A DNA stretch of 64,000 nt from Sphingosinicella sp. (lineage in GTDB: Bacteria; Pseudomonadota; Alphaproteobacteria; Sphingomonadales; Sphingomonadaceae): contig JACDEE010000001.1 of NCBI GenBank assembly GCA_013816585.1, positions 15,001 to 79,000 on the forward strand, read 5' to 3'. The translations under genes were made by a program, and so were the position numbers. Positions 19,568 through 28,593 of the stretch are shown here, piece after piece. The notes beneath the pieces were generated by a model. It was not told the origin of the DNA. It did not search any database and was given only the letters and a program-made list of their open reading frames with translations. The number at the start of each line of letters is the position of its first letter. Position 1 is the first letter of the stretch.

Positions 19568-20923
19568 TCAGGGCAGCAGCGGGCCCCATGCGGGGTCGGA
19601 CCCGTCAAGTGGTGTGGGAATTTTGCGTTCGTTCACGCCGGTCAGATCTACCTGCCACACGCTCGACTTGCCGCCGCGCCCCTGACTGGTGCGAAAGAAC
19701 TGGATCACTCGCCCATTGGGCGACCAGGTCGGCGCCTCGTCCTGCCAGCTATCGGTCAGCAGTCTTTCGCCGCCCCCGTCCGGAGTCATGACGCCCACCC
19801 GGAAATTACCGGCCAGCCGTGTGAACGCGATCAGGTCGCCGCGCGGACTCCATTCCGGAGTTGCATATCCGCCGCCGCCAAAGCTGATGCGGCGCGGGCT
19901 GGAGCCGTCGGCGTTCATCACATAAAGTTGCTGGCTTCCCGACCGGTCGCTTTCGAACACGATCCGCGATCCATCCGGAGAATAGCTGCCGCCCACGTCG
20001 ATGCCGGGGGTGTTGGTCAGCCGCTGCGACTGGCCGCCATTCGCCGACACGCGGTAAATGTCGGTATTGCCGCCGACCGACATCGAATAGAGAATGAAGC
20101 GTCCGTCGGGCGAAAACCGGGGCGCAAAGGTCTGGTTGGCGCTTTCGGTCACCACGCGTTGCTGACCGGTGCCAATATTATAAACGTAGATATGCGGCCG
20201 GTTTCCAGCATAGCTCATATAGACGATTTGGCGATAATCGGGGGAGAAACGCGGAGTCATCACGACCGACTGTCCGTTGGTGAGGAAGCGGTGATTGGCC
20301 CCGTCCGAATCCATGATCGCCAGCCGCTTGACGCGCTTATCCTTGGGACCGCTTTCGGCAATATAGGCGATCCGGCTATCGAAGAACGGGCTATCGCCCG
20401 AAAGCCGTGCGTAAATGGCGTCGGCGCATTTGTGCGCGGCCCTTCGCCAATCGCGCGGCGCGACCACATAGCCCTGCCGGGTAAGTTCGGTTTTCAGCGC
20501 GACATCGTACAAATAACAGCCGACCATCAGCTGCCCATTTCCTTCCGCGCGAACGAAGCCCTGGACGAGCGCTACCGCGCCTGTTTGGGGCCAGTAGTCA
20601 AATTGTGGCGCCGTTACTTCAGGATAGGAAATGGCACGTACCGCTGCGGGGCCGAGCGGCTGGAACAAACCGCTTCGGCTGAGGTCATTTGCAATTACCT
20701 CTGCAACCTGGCGGCCTACCGCGGCCGTATTGCCCGCCTCGGTGTCGATCGCCTGGGGCGTCGGCATCGCCGGGACAGCGATCCGCATGTCGGAGGCGCT
20801 CTCGTCGGTGACATCCACGCTAAGCCCCGTCGATGGTTGCACGATCGGCGGGGCATCCTGCGCCAGCGCGAGAGCCGATCCGAACGCCAGCGCGGGGATG
20901 AGGAGAAGCATCAGACGAATCAT
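19568..20923 (-). CDS. tolB: Tol-Pal system protein TolB
   Basis: A periplasmic beta-propeller of 451 residues with an N-terminal TolB domain and WD40-like PD repeats (for example RFSPDGRFILYSM and SYSPDGSRIVFESDRSG). The signal peptide (about 1-22) ends LALA before QD. TolB links Pal to TolA. The ATG overlaps the tolA stop in an ATGA; the longer frame to 21178 lies inside tolA. Confidence 0.95.
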   Translation of the reverse strand: MIRLMLLLIPALAFGSALALAQDAPPIVQPSTGLSVDVTDESASDMRIAVPAMPTPQAIDTEAGNTAAVGRQVAEVIANDLSRSGLFQPLGPAAVRAISYPEVTAPQFDYWPQTGAVALVQGFVRAEGNGQLMVGCYLYDVALKTELTRQGYVVAPRDWRRAAHKCADAIYARLSGDSPFFDSRIAYIAESGPKDKRVKRLAIMDSDGANHRFLTNGQSVVMTPRFSPDYRQIVYMSYAGNRPHIYVYNIGTGQQRVVTESANQTFAPRFSPDGRFILYSMSVGGNTDIYRVSANGGQSQRLTNTPGIDVGGSYSPDGSRIVFESDRSGSQQLYVMNADGSSPRRISFGGGGYATPEWSPRGDLIAFTRLAGNFRVGVMTPDGGGERLLTDSWQDEAPTWSPNGRVIQFFRTSQGRGGKSSVWQVDLTGVNERKIPTPLDGSDPAWGPLLP

Positions 20924-21723
20924 TGGGCTAGCCTTTTGTCGAAATTGGTATTGATCTGTTTCCAGGCGTCGTAAAAATCGGCCGGGAGCCGGAACGGAGC
21001 CGCCAGCCGGACCGCGCGAACCGCCTGCTCCTGATGAAGCTTGACCTGCGGCCGGTTGCTGTCGGTCTGTCCTAACGTTCGAACCACGTCGACATCCTGC
21101 ACCGATCCGTCGCGGGCGAGGCTGATCCTGAGCTCGGTGCGCAACAGCTCGGCGTCCGCGCCGGTCGGTGCTTTCCAATGCGGCTTCAGCTGCCGCCGAA
21201 TCTCTGCGGCGAGCGAGCTACGCGCTGCCGCGCTGACTGTTGCCGCAGGTGGGCTCGTCGAGCGGCTGTTGCTGGCCCGATCGGTGATACCCTCCAGCAA
21301 TCCATCGAGCCGGCCGGTCGGCTTGTTGGCTGCCGGCTTCGTTGCCGGCTTGGCTGGTGCCTTTATCTCTTTTGGCGGCGCTGGCTTTTGCGACGCTGGC
21401 TTTTCGGGCGTCGGCTGAGTCCGCTGCGGCGGGGAGGGAGGAGTAGGCTTAGGCAGGGGCTGAGGGATCGGCGCCGGGACAGGTTCGGCGGGCGCGTTGT
21501 CGGGCTCTAACTGACCTTCGATATCCGCTAGTTTCGGCGCGGGCGCCGCGGAAGATATTTCCGGCGCGGCGCTTTCCAGCCCTAACTCATCCACGAAGGA
21601 AACTTCGATAGGCGTGTTCAACACTGGCTGGATCGCATTGGCGAAACCCAGCGACAGCGCCGCCAGCAAAGCAGCATGCCCGACAAGGGCAATGCCGAAA
21701 CCGGCGGCTTCGGCCTTATCCAT
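20920..21723 (-). CDS. tolA: Tol-Pal system protein TolA
   Basis: A 267-residue inner-membrane protein with one N-terminal helix (about 9-28). A Pro/Ala/Lys-rich periplasmic spacer follows (about 60-150), then a C-terminal TonB/TolA-like domain (about 170-260) with the LKPHWKAP and AVRLAAPFRLP segments. It transfers proton-motive-force energy from TolQR to the outer membrane. I chose ATG at 21723 with GGAA 6 nt upstream; a TTG two codons earlier is in frame. The spacer is shorter and more Pro-rich than in E. coli, as is normal for alphaproteobacteria. Confidence 0.92.
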   Translation of the reverse strand: MDKAEAAGFGIALVGHAALLAALSLGFANAIQPVLNTPIEVSFVDELGLESAAPEISSAAPAPKLADIEGQLEPDNAPAEPVPAPIPQPLPKPTPPSPPQRTQPTPEKPASQKPAPPKEIKAPAKPATKPAANKPTGRLDGLLEGITDRASNSRSTSPPAATVSAAARSSLAAEIRRQLKPHWKAPTGADAELLRTELRISLARDGSVQDVDVVRTLGQTDSNRPQVKLHQEQAVRAVRLAAPFRLPADFYDAWKQINTNFDKRLAQ

Positions 21724-21738
21724 GGCCAATTCCGGCCA

Positions 21739-22179
21739 TTAGCTGTTAGGCCCCTGCGTGCTGACCAGGGCCACCTTGCGGAGGCCCGCCGCATTGATTT
21801 CCCCCATCACGCCCATCACCAGACCGTAATCGAGGCTCTTGTCGGCGCGAAGGAAGATACGTGGACCGCCATCCTCGCGCGCCGAGGCGGCGATTTGCTG
21901 TAGCCGTGCGGATAGCTGGTCCCTAGGAATCTGCGCGTCGTCCACGAACAGGGCGCCTGATGGATCGAGCGAGATTTGCACCGGCTTTTGTTCCTGATCG
22001 AGCGCTCCGGCTTTGCTGTCGGGGAGATCCACCGGGACACCCGCAACCAGCAAGGGGGCGGTCACCATGAATATGATCAGCAGCACCAGCATCACGTCCA
22101 CCATCGGCGTGACATTGATTTCCGCCATCGGCGACCGACGCGCCCGGCGGTTATTGCCCAGGATCGGCCCCATCGCCAT
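21739..22179 (-). CDS. tolR: Tol-Pal system protein TolR (ExbD family)
   Basis: 146 residues with one transmembrane helix (about 25-46). The key proton-channel Asp lies at its start in NVTPMVDVMLVLLIIF. A periplasmic ExbD domain follows. It works with TolQ as the proton-driven motor. The ATG overlaps the tolQ stop (ATGA). TolR and ExbD look alike, and the operon decides for TolR. Confidence 0.95.
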   Translation of the reverse strand: MAMGPILGNNRRARRSPMAEINVTPMVDVMLVLLIIFMVTAPLLVAGVPVDLPDSKAGALDQEQKPVQISLDPSGALFVDDAQIPRDQLSARLQQIAASAREDGGPRIFLRADKSLDYGLVMGVMGEINAAGLRKVALVSTQGPNS

Positions 22180-22877
22180 CAGGCTTCATGCTCCAGTTCG
22201 CGCGACAGCGTTCCATGAAAGCCGTCGGCGAAGCGGCTCAGCCGGGATTCGATGCGATTGATGCCATGGGTCATGCGGTTATAGGCGATGACCGCCGGGA
22301 TCGCCGCGAACAGCCCGATCGCCGTAGCGAACAAGGCTTCGGCAATGCCGGGGGCCACGACCGCCAGGCTGGTATTATTGGCGCCGGCAATGTCGTTGAA
22401 GCTGCGCATGATGCCCCAGACGGTTCCGAACAGGCCGACGAACGGCGCGACCGATCCGATCGTGGCGAGGATGTTCAGCCGGTCGGCCAACCGGTCCACC
22501 TCTTCCCCGACCGCCGCATGCATGGCGGTGGCGAGGCGGGACCGCGTTCCATCCTTGTCGATATTCTTGCTGGCGGTGGAGCGGCGCCATTCGGCGATGC
22601 CGGCGGCAAATATCCTGGCGCTGGGCCAGGCGTCGCCGCCGCGCGCTGTGTCGAAGCCGTCAATATCCTGCGCGGCCCAGAATTCCTTTTCGAAGCTGGC
22701 ATTTTCACGGGCAACGCGCTTCAGGCGAAAGGCATGGCCGATGATGATCGCCCAGGTCCAGATACTGGCGAGGATCAGGCCGACCATCACGGATTTCACG
22801 ACCAGATCGGCCTGCATGAACAAGGCGATCGGCGACATCGCCTCACCTACCCCGCCGGTCAGTCCCAAATTGCTCAC
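22179..22877 (-). CDS. tolQ: Tol-Pal system protein TolQ (MotA/TolQ/ExbB family)
   Basis: 232 residues with three transmembrane helices (about 22-45, 135-160 and 175-200). The family core FVGLFGTVWGIMRSF and the PGIAEALFATAIGLFAAIPA channel segment are intact. The start codon is GTG, overlapping the ybgC stop in a GTGA. It forms the stator complex with TolR. Confidence 0.95.
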   Translation of the reverse strand: MSNLGLTGGVGEAMSPIALFMQADLVVKSVMVGLILASIWTWAIIIGHAFRLKRVARENASFEKEFWAAQDIDGFDTARGGDAWPSARIFAAGIAEWRRSTASKNIDKDGTRSRLATAMHAAVGEEVDRLADRLNILATIGSVAPFVGLFGTVWGIMRSFNDIAGANNTSLAVVAPGIAEALFATAIGLFAAIPAVIAYNRMTHGINRIESRLSRFADGFHGTLSRELEHEA

Positions 22878-23332
22878 TCACTCTCCCCTTTCAGCCGCTC
22901 GAATTTCTCGACCCAGTCGCGCGGCTGACGCTTCGGCCGGCCTTCGGGCGAAAGGAAGGCGGCCGTCACGATCGCATCGGTCAAGATTTCATCCCCTCGC
23001 ATGACTCGTTGATGAATGACGCAGGAGGCCGCGCGAACCTCGCGAACCTCGCTCACGACCACCAGCGCATCCTCCAGCTTGGCGGATCCGCGATATTTGA
23101 TGGTCACGTCGGCAACGACGTAGACGCCCTCGCCGCTTTCGATCGCCTTGCGCTGGTCGATCCCGACCGCGCGAAGCATGTCGGACCGAGCCCTTTCCAT
23201 GAAGCGGAGATAATTGGCGTAATAGACGACGCCGGCGACATCGGTATCCTCGAAATAGACGCGCAAGGCGAAGCGGTGGGTCTTGCCCGCAAAGGCCCCT
23301 TGATAAGGCGTGTCGACATTGTTCCCGCTCAT
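22874..23332 (-). CDS. ybgC: Tol-Pal-associated acyl-CoA thioesterase YbgC
   Basis: A 152-residue hotdog thioesterase of the 4HBT family. The catalytic Asp is at residue 31 in YFEDTDVAGVVYYANY. YbgC acts on acyl-CoA or acyl-ACP near phospholipid-synthesis enzymes and is the usual first gene of tol-pal operons. The ATG has AAGGCGG about 7 nt upstream. The operon promoter must lie in the 123-bp divergent gap that also holds the XRE-type palindrome. Confidence 0.95.
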   Translation of the reverse strand: MSGNNVDTPYQGAFAGKTHRFALRVYFEDTDVAGVVYYANYLRFMERARSDMLRAVGIDQRKAIESGEGVYVVADVTIKYRGSAKLEDALVVVSEVREVRAASCVIHQRVMRGDEILTDAIVTAAFLSPEGRPKRQPRDWVEKFERLKGESE

Positions 23333-23410
23333 TCGCCGACCGCCTTAACCATCCGCGATTCACGACGGAAGGAAGAACTGCCCAGGCGAGGCGAATTTGC
23401 GTTTGACTCC

Positions 23411-23450
23411 TGTGTAACTTCAAGGTTACATGTAACCTATAAGTTACACA
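23411..23450. promoter_or_regulatory. 40-bp near-perfect palindromic operator
   Basis: The left arm TGTGTAACTT and right arm AAGTTACACA flank a perfect inner palindrome, GGTTACATGTAACC (23424-23437). Across the 40 bp, 36 positions are symmetric. It contains four GTTACA/TGTAAC half-sites. It begins 3 bp after a TTGACT (-35-like, 23403-23408) and ends 12 bp before the membrane-protein ATG. Any promoter here would be blocked when the site is occupied. The XRE protein encoded two genes on is the obvious candidate ligand. Confidence 0.8.
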
Positions 23451-23462
23451 GGGAGCATGAGA

Positions 23463-23906
23463 ATGACCGATATTGAAACCGCCGACCGGCTGACCCGGCG
23501 CCGAGCCCGCATGTTCCCCGTTCTGGCGCTGATGTTCATCATTCAGCAGGCGAGCTTCTTTATCGGCCGGATCGAGGAGGGCGCCCGCACCGTCGATCAT
23601 GTCAAGATTTCGGCCTGGCTGGTCCTGTCGATCGCCTTGCTGCTCGCGCTCACCACCGGTGGTTCCTGGTTCAAGTCCGCCAAGGTGCGGGAATTGATGA
23701 ACGACGAAGTCACCAGAGCCAATCGCACCGAGGCCTTCCGCGTCGGCTTCCTCGGGACCATGACCGCCGCCATCGGCCTCTATTTCGTCAGCATGTTCGA
23801 GGCCGTCGACGGGCGCGAAGCGATCCACATCCTGATGACGATCGGCATCGCCGCCGCCTTGCTCCGCTTCGGCTTTCTCGAGCGGCGAGCGCTCAGGGAT
23901 GGCTGA
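23463..23906 (+). CDS. Four-helix membrane protein paired with XRE regulator
   Basis: A 147-residue protein with about four hydrophobic helices, near residues 18-35, 50-70, 98-115 and 122-142. A cytoplasmic loop between helices 2 and 3 is charged (KVRELMNDEVTRANR). I chose ATG at 23463 because GGGAG lies 7 nt upstream; the ATG at 23457 is too close to it. The 3' end overlaps the XRE gene by 8 nt. I do not recognise a function. The ELMNDEVTRANR-type loop resembles other small membrane proteins encoded beside YozG-like regulators. The palindrome immediately upstream implies repression by its partner. Confidence 0.8.
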   Translation: MTDIETADRLTRRRARMFPVLALMFIIQQASFFIGRIEEGARTVDHVKISAWLVLSIALLLALTTGGSWFKSAKVRELMNDEVTRANRTEAFRVGFLGTMTAAIGLYFVSMFEAVDGREAIHILMTIGIAAALLRFGFLERRALRDG

Positions 23907-24105
23907 ACGGCTCGGCAACCGACTTCACGAACTTCGAACCGAGCGAGGCCTTACGCAGGCGGGGCTTGCAGAAATGGTCGAGGTAAGCCGCAAGACCATC
24001 AATACGGTCGAGAACGGAATATTCGTGCCATCCACTCTTCTCGCCTTGAAGATTGCGCGCGCGCTGGGCTTGCCGGTCGAGGAGATATTCTCGCTTGAGG
24101 ACTAA
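23899..24105 (+). CDS. Small XRE-family transcriptional regulator
   Basis: A 68-residue protein that is a single Cro/CI-type helix-turn-helix domain (about residues 5-62) with no extra ligand domain. The recognition part reads LTQAGLAEMVEVSRKTINTV, and the C-terminus (GLPVEEIFSLED) is the usual end of this family. Its start overlaps the membrane-protein gene. It probably binds the 40-bp palindrome upstream as two dimers and represses its own operon. The stop overlaps the stop of the convergent DUF3089 gene. Confidence 0.9.
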   Translation: MAERLGNRLHELRTERGLTQAGLAEMVEVSRKTINTVENGIFVPSTLLALKIARALGLPVEEIFSLED

Positions 24106-25262
24106 TGCCGGGCGAATGCCCGCCCCTGCGCCTCGACCATGGCGACGAGATCACCCAGAGCGAGGTTCATGTCGGCAAGATGCAGTCCCCACCCGGCGAG
24201 CCGCGATCCCCCAGCGTAGACATCGCCTGGAATGGCGTCGGTGCGCGCGTCGTTCGGGGCGGCCTTCACGATCACCGACAAATAGCCGAGCGGCCCCCTG
24301 TTGACGCAGGCCGCTGACGCGAGGCCCTCGGTACGCAGGAAAGGCGTTGGCGGGGCACCTTCGGGCGACCATGTGATCGGCGGCGGCCCCTTCCCCAGAT
24401 TAGAAGGGCCGGCATACCAATAGGAATTGAGCGGCACGCTTCCGCGGCTGCCAAGGCCAGCCGGGTTGGTGCAGGCGACCGTCATACCCGGCGTTGTGGA
24501 ACGCCCGAACAGTCCGATTGGCGGCGGCGGATTAGTCCCCCGGAAGGAGACGTAGGTAACCACGCAGCCGGTCTCGCTTTTCTTGGTGCACAGCGGCGTC
24601 TGCTTGAAGGTGCCGCCGACAATCTTTCCTTCGGGCACTTCGACATTGAAGCCGATCAGCACTGCCGAGAGCATTCTTGCGGCGGCCGGACTGCCCTCGA
24701 TCTCGCGGGAAAGCAATTGCGACAGCATGACCGTGCCCTGCGAATGGCCGATGATGACGAACGGGCGTCCCTGATTGTGGTTCTGAAGATAATGGCGCCA
24801 GGCGGAAAGCACATCGCCATAGGCCAATGCGATATTGCCCTGCGGCTTGCCAATCATCGTGCTTCTCAGCGCCGCCAGCGTCACCTGGCGGTACATCGGC
24901 GCAAAGGTCCGGCACACAGTGCTGAAGCGCGCGAATTGGACCGTCGCGGCAGATTTCTCTTCGGGGCCGGGGACCATATCCGAATTGGCGCCCGCATCCT
25001 CGGAGATGGTCGGATAGACGTAGAAGCAATCGATCCCGGGATCCGTCGCCGGAACGCTCTGCCGGTTCGAGCCATAGCCATTGGCGTTAAGCGCGGTGGT
25101 GGGGAGCGGCGTTCCGCACGGATCGGCTCGGCCGGGCAGGCAAAGCCAGTTCGCCTCGTTCGCATAATTGACTGGAGCGGGCGCAGTATCCAGCTGCTGC
25201 GCGGCGAGCGGGGAGGTCAGGAAAATAGCGGCCAGCACCGATAGTGATTTCAGGATGCGCAT
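24102..25262 (-). CDS. Secreted DUF3089 alpha/beta hydrolase
   Basis: A 386-residue exported protein with a signal peptide (about 1-21, SPLAA then QQ) and a DUF3089 domain, a lysophospholipase-like alpha/beta-hydrolase group. The nucleophile elbow GHSQGT lies within FVIIGHSQGTVMLSQLL. Several Cys residues (including NWLCLPGRADPCG) could form disulfides. The ATG at 25262 has GAGAGGGGGGAAT before it. It is 16 nt downstream of ruvB on the same strand, so it may be read through from the ruv operon. The substrate is unknown; an esterase is likely. Confidence 0.88.
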   Translation of the reverse strand: MRILKSLSVLAAIFLTSPLAAQQLDTAPAPVNYANEANWLCLPGRADPCGTPLPTTALNANGYGSNRQSVPATDPGIDCFYVYPTISEDAGANSDMVPGPEEKSAATVQFARFSTVCRTFAPMYRQVTLAALRSTMIGKPQGNIALAYGDVLSAWRHYLQNHNQGRPFVIIGHSQGTVMLSQLLSREIEGSPAAARMLSAVLIGFNVEVPEGKIVGGTFKQTPLCTKKSETGCVVTYVSFRGTNPPPPIGLFGRSTTPGMTVACTNPAGLGSRGSVPLNSYWYAGPSNLGKGPPPITWSPEGAPPTPFLRTEGLASAACVNRGPLGYLSVIVKAAPNDARTDAIPGDVYAGGSRLAGWGLHLADMNLALGDLVAMVEAQGRAFARH

Positions 25263-25278
25263 ATTCCCCCCTCTCAAT

Positions 25279-26310
25279 TCATTTTGCGTCGAACAATCCG
25301 TCCTGCGCCGCGCCCGGTGGGGGATTGAGGCCAAGATGGGTCCAGGCGCGCCCGTTGAGGCACCGGCCGCGCGCGGTCCGTGCGACCAGGCCGAGCTGAA
25401 TCAGGAAAGGTTCGATTACTTCCTCGATCGTGTCGCGCGGTTCGCTGAGGCCCGCCGCCAGCGTCTCCACGCCGACCGGTCCACCTTTGTAGATATCGGC
25501 GATCATCATGAGGTAGCGCCGGTCCATCGCGTCCAGCCCCAGCCCGTCCACTTCCATCCGGGTCAGCGCGCCGTCGGCGATCTTCGCATCCACCACTTGA
25601 TCGCCCCCTGCCTGCGCGAAGTCGCGAACTCGGCGCAGCAGCCGGCCCGCGATGCGCGGCGTCCCCCTCGATCGGCGGGCAATCTCCCTTGCTCCATCAT
25701 CGGCAAGACTAAGGCCGAGCAGCCCGGCGGCGCGGCGCACGACCTTTTCCAATTCTTCCACGGTGTAGAAATTGAGCCGCACCGGAATCCCGAACCGGTC
25801 GCGCAAGGGGGTGGTGATCAGGCCCTGCCGTGTGGTCGCGCCCACCAGGGTGAATTTGGGAAGATCGATCCGCACGGAGCGGGCCGAAGGTCCCTCGCCG
25901 ATCATCAGGTCGAGCGCGCGGTCTTCCATCGCCGGATAAAGTATCTCCTCGACTGCGGGGCTGAGGCGGTGAATTTCATCGATGAAGAGGACGTCGCCAT
26001 CTTCCAAATTGGTGAGCAAAGCCGCGAGGTCGCCTGATTTGGCGATCACCGGCCCGGAAGTAGCGCGAAACCCCACCCCCAGTTCGCGGGCGATGATCTG
26101 GGCCAATGTGGTCTTGCCAAGGCCGGGGGGCCCAAAGAACAGGACATGGTCGAGTGCGTCGCCTCTACTTTTGGCGGCATCGATGAAGATCCGCAGGTTC
26201 TCGCGCGCCGCCCGCTGCCCGACAAATTCATCCAGAGTTTTGGGGCGTAGGGCGGCATCCACATCCTCGGGCCGTCGGTCGCCGGTCAGGATGCGATCGG
26301 GGTCAGTCAT
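25279..26310 (-). CDS. ruvB: Holliday junction branch-migration helicase RuvB
   Basis: 343 residues, an AAA+ ring motor that drives branch migration with RuvA. Walker A is GPPGLGKTT (near residue 61), Walker B is FIDEIH (near 110), and sensor 1 is GATTRQG. The C-terminal winged-helix DNA-binding domain is complete. The ATG overlaps the ruvA stop (ATGA). A standard member. Confidence 0.97.
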   Translation of the reverse strand: MTDPDRILTGDRRPEDVDAALRPKTLDEFVGQRAARENLRIFIDAAKSRGDALDHVLFFGPPGLGKTTLAQIIARELGVGFRATSGPVIAKSGDLAALLTNLEDGDVLFIDEIHRLSPAVEEILYPAMEDRALDLMIGEGPSARSVRIDLPKFTLVGATTRQGLITTPLRDRFGIPVRLNFYTVEELEKVVRRAAGLLGLSLADDGAREIARRSRGTPRIAGRLLRRVRDFAQAGGDQVVDAKIADGALTRMEVDGLGLDAMDRRYLMMIADIYKGGPVGVETLAAGLSEPRDTIEEVIEPFLIQLGLVARTARGRCLNGRAWTHLGLNPPPGAAQDGLFDAK

Positions 26311-26903
26311 CGGGAGGCCTTTTTGAGCGCCGCGCGAACCAGCGCGTCAAGGCCGGCATCCGGGCCCAATTCGGCTTCGGCCCTCGCGACAGCGGACGAA
26401 GCTTCCGCCGGCCTAAAACCAAGGTTGAGCAAGGCGGAGACGGCATCGGAGGCGAAACTGCCCGCAGGCACGATCGGGCCCGAACCGCCGCCCAGTATGA
26501 TACCGCCGGCCTTGTCCTTCAATTCATTGACGATCCGCTGGGCAAGCTTTGGCCCGACCCCCTGCGCGCGGGCGACCATCGCCTGATCGCCGCTGACGAT
26601 GGCCCGGTGGAGTTCCTCCCCATTCAGCGCCGAAAGGATCGCCAGCGCAACGCGCCCGCCGACACCCTGGACCGAGGTCAGCAGGCGAAACCAGTCGCGC
26701 TCCTCGATGCTTGAAAAGCCTATCAGCCGGATAGCATCGTCCGACACCTGCATTTCGGTGTGGAGGAGAACTTCGTCACCAATCGCGCCGAGCGCGGAAA
26801 GCGTGCGGGTCGAGGCGGCAACCAGATAGCCAACCCCAGCGACGTCGATCACCGCATGGTCCGCACCGAAACTGTCGAGCAGGCCGCGAAGCTTGGCTAT
26901 CAT
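26307..26903 (-). CDS. ruvA: Holliday junction DNA helicase subunit RuvA
   Basis: 198 residues with the N-terminal OB domain, two helix-hairpin-helix motifs ([13 protein letters not shown] and [13 protein letters not shown]), a Gly-rich linker and the RuvB-binding domain III. It binds four-way junctions as a tetramer. The ATG at 26903 overlaps the ruvC stop; the longer frame to 26999 lies inside ruvC. Confidence 0.97.
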   Translation of the reverse strand: MIAKLRGLLDSFGADHAVIDVAGVGYLVAASTRTLSALGAIGDEVLLHTEMQVSDDAIRLIGFSSIEERDWFRLLTSVQGVGGRVALAILSALNGEELHRAIVSGDQAMVARAQGVGPKLAQRIVNELKDKAGGIILGGGSGPIVPAGSFASDAVSALLNLGFRPAEASSAVARAEAELGPDAGLDALVRAALKKASR

Positions 26904-27388
26904 GCAGCGCCTCGCATGGCGTGCCGGCTCGCCAGATGATGGGCGTGGGTGATGGCGACCGCCAGCGCGTCCGCCGCGTCGGCCCCGGCAATCTTGCACC
27001 CCGGAAGCAGTCTCGCCACCATGGCATGCACCTGGACCTTGTCGGCGCCGCCGGTGCCGACCACCGCTTTCTTGACCAGTCGCGCGGCATATTCACCAAC
27101 TGCCATTCCGCCGCGCGCGGCGGCAAGCAGCACGACGCCCCGCGCCTGGCCCAGCTTCAGCGTCGATTGGGGATTGTCGTTCACGAACACTTCCTCGACC
27201 GCGGCCGCCTCCGGTCGATATTCGGCGAAGAGGGCTGCCAGCGCCGCGTCCAGCTTTACCAGACGATCGGGCAAGGATGCCTTGGGATCCGTCCTGATCT
27301 GCCCATTAGCTATATGGCTCAGCCGGTTGCCCTCGGCCCGGATCAGGCCCCAGCCGGTGCAGCCTAGGCCCGGATCGAGACCGATCAA
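26900..27388 (-). CDS. ruvC: Crossover junction endodeoxyribonuclease RuvC
   Basis: 162 residues, the Holliday-junction resolvase. The acidic active site is visible as Asp5 (GLDPGLG), Glu65 (VEEVF), Asp137 and Asp140 (DAADALA). It starts with TTG, 2 nt after the yebC stop, so translation is probably coupled. The gene order yebC-ruvC-ruvA-ruvB is standard for the class. Confidence 0.95.
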   Translation of the reverse strand: MIGLDPGLGCTGWGLIRAEGNRLSHIANGQIRTDPKASLPDRLVKLDAALAALFAEYRPEAAAVEEVFVNDNPQSTLKLGQARGVVLLAAARGGMAVGEYAARLVKKAVVGTGGADKVQVHAMVARLLPGCKIAGADAADALAVAITHAHHLASRHAMRGAA

Positions 27389-27390
27389 GA

Positions 27391-28134
27391 TCAGCTGAGC
27401 CGCTCCATCACATCGTCCGACACTTCGTAATTGCCCCAGACGGTCTGGACGTCGTCATCATCGTCGAGCGTGTCGATCAGCTTTAGCAGGGATTGCGCGT
27501 CATCCTCGCTCACCTCCACCGGGGTCTGTGGTCGCCAGGCCAGCTTGGTGTTTTCGGGCTCGCCCAAAATCTTTTCCAGCGCCTTGGCGACCTCGTGCAG
27601 GTCCTCCTGCGCGGTCCAGATTTCATGACCCTCGTCGCTGGATTCGATATCTTCGGCCCCAGCCTCGATCGCCGCTTCGAACACATTATCATGGCTTCCG
27701 GCGGAGGCGGGATAAGAGATCAGGCCAAGCCGGTGAAAACCATGGCTAACCGACCCGCTCGCCCCCATATTGCCGCCGTTCCTGGAAAAAGCCGTGCGGA
27801 TGTTAGTGGCGGTGCGGTTGCGATTGTCGGTCAAAGCTTCGACGATCAGGGAGACGCCGCCGGGGCCAAAGCCTTCATAGCGGACATCTTCGTAATTCTC
27901 GCCGTCGCCGACGACAGCCTTGTTGATCGCCCGCTCGATATTGTCCTTCGGCATGGACTGTGCCTTGGCCGTCATGACCGCCGCGCGAAGACGCGGGTTC
28001 ATGTCGGGATCGGGGGTGCCCATCTTGGCCGCGACGGTGATTTCGCGGCTCAGCTTTGAAAACATCGCCGAGCGCTTTTTGTCCTGCGCGCCCTTGCGAT
28101 GCATGATGTTCTTGAACTTGCTATGGCCGGCCAT
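27391..28134 (-). CDS. yebC: YebC/PmpR family protein
   Basis: 247 residues with the usual start [18 protein letters not shown]. Family members bind DNA as regulators (PmpR), and some have been linked to easing translation of polyproline stretches. Which role applies here cannot be told. It heads the ruv operon. The C-terminal acidic patch ([10 protein letters not shown]) is typical. Confidence 0.95.
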   Translation of the reverse strand: MAGHSKFKNIMHRKGAQDKKRSAMFSKLSREITVAAKMGTPDPDMNPRLRAAVMTAKAQSMPKDNIERAINKAVVGDGENYEDVRYEGFGPGGVSLIVEALTDNRNRTATNIRTAFSRNGGNMGASGSVSHGFHRLGLISYPASAGSHDNVFEAAIEAGAEDIESSDEGHEIWTAQEDLHEVAKALEKILGEPENTKLAWRPQTPVEVSEDDAQSLLKLIDTLDDDDDVQTVWGNYEVSDDVMERLS

Positions 28135-28214
28135 CGCCGCTTCGTACCTTCATGCTAATGATTGCCCCGCTCGGTTCTAGCGGCCCCGACCCTTGGCTTC
28201 AATCGCGCTGACGA

Positions 28215-28457
28215 TCAATCGATGCCGAGCGCCGTCTTGTAGGTTTCGAGCAAGGCCTCCGCTTCCTGGCGGTCGTGATTTTCCATCTTGCGGAGGCGAA
28301 CGATGGCCCGGATCGTCTTGGTGTCGTAACCGCGCGACTTGGCCTCGCCGTACACGTCCTTCACGTCGTCGGCGATCGCCTTCTTCTCTTCCTCCAGCCG
28401 CTCGATCCGCTCGATCAAAAGCCGCAATTCGTCCGCCGCGATAATGCCTTCCGCCAT
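28215..28457 (-). CDS. gapR: GapR-type nucleoid-associated protein (DUF2312)
   Basis: An 80-residue protein covering the whole DUF2312 domain. It is mostly a long coiled-coil helix ([21 protein letters not shown]) and then the conserved [16 protein letters not shown] segment. In Caulobacter, GapR encircles overtwisted DNA ahead of the replication fork and aids chromosome organisation. It is divergent from pyk, and has an 80-nt gap before yebC. Confidence 0.92.
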   Translation of the reverse strand: MAEGIIAADELRLLIERIERLEEEKKAIADDVKDVYGEAKSRGYDTKTIRAIVRLRKMENHDRQEAEALLETYKTALGID

Positions 28458-28593
28458 ATTTGCTCCACCCGATTTCTGGAAATTGATGCGTCCCTCTAGG
28501 CATTGGGAAGGAAGGGCTCAAGACTTGCGGCCAATCGCCGGTTGAACTGTCGCAAATAGTGGCTATTCCGCCACCAACATCACGGGAGACACA

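Noticed and set aside
19614-20974. Plus-strand frame of about 520 codons opposite tolB
   Set aside because: The minus strand clearly encodes TolB with WD40-like repeats; the opposite frame has no recognisable domain or start signal.
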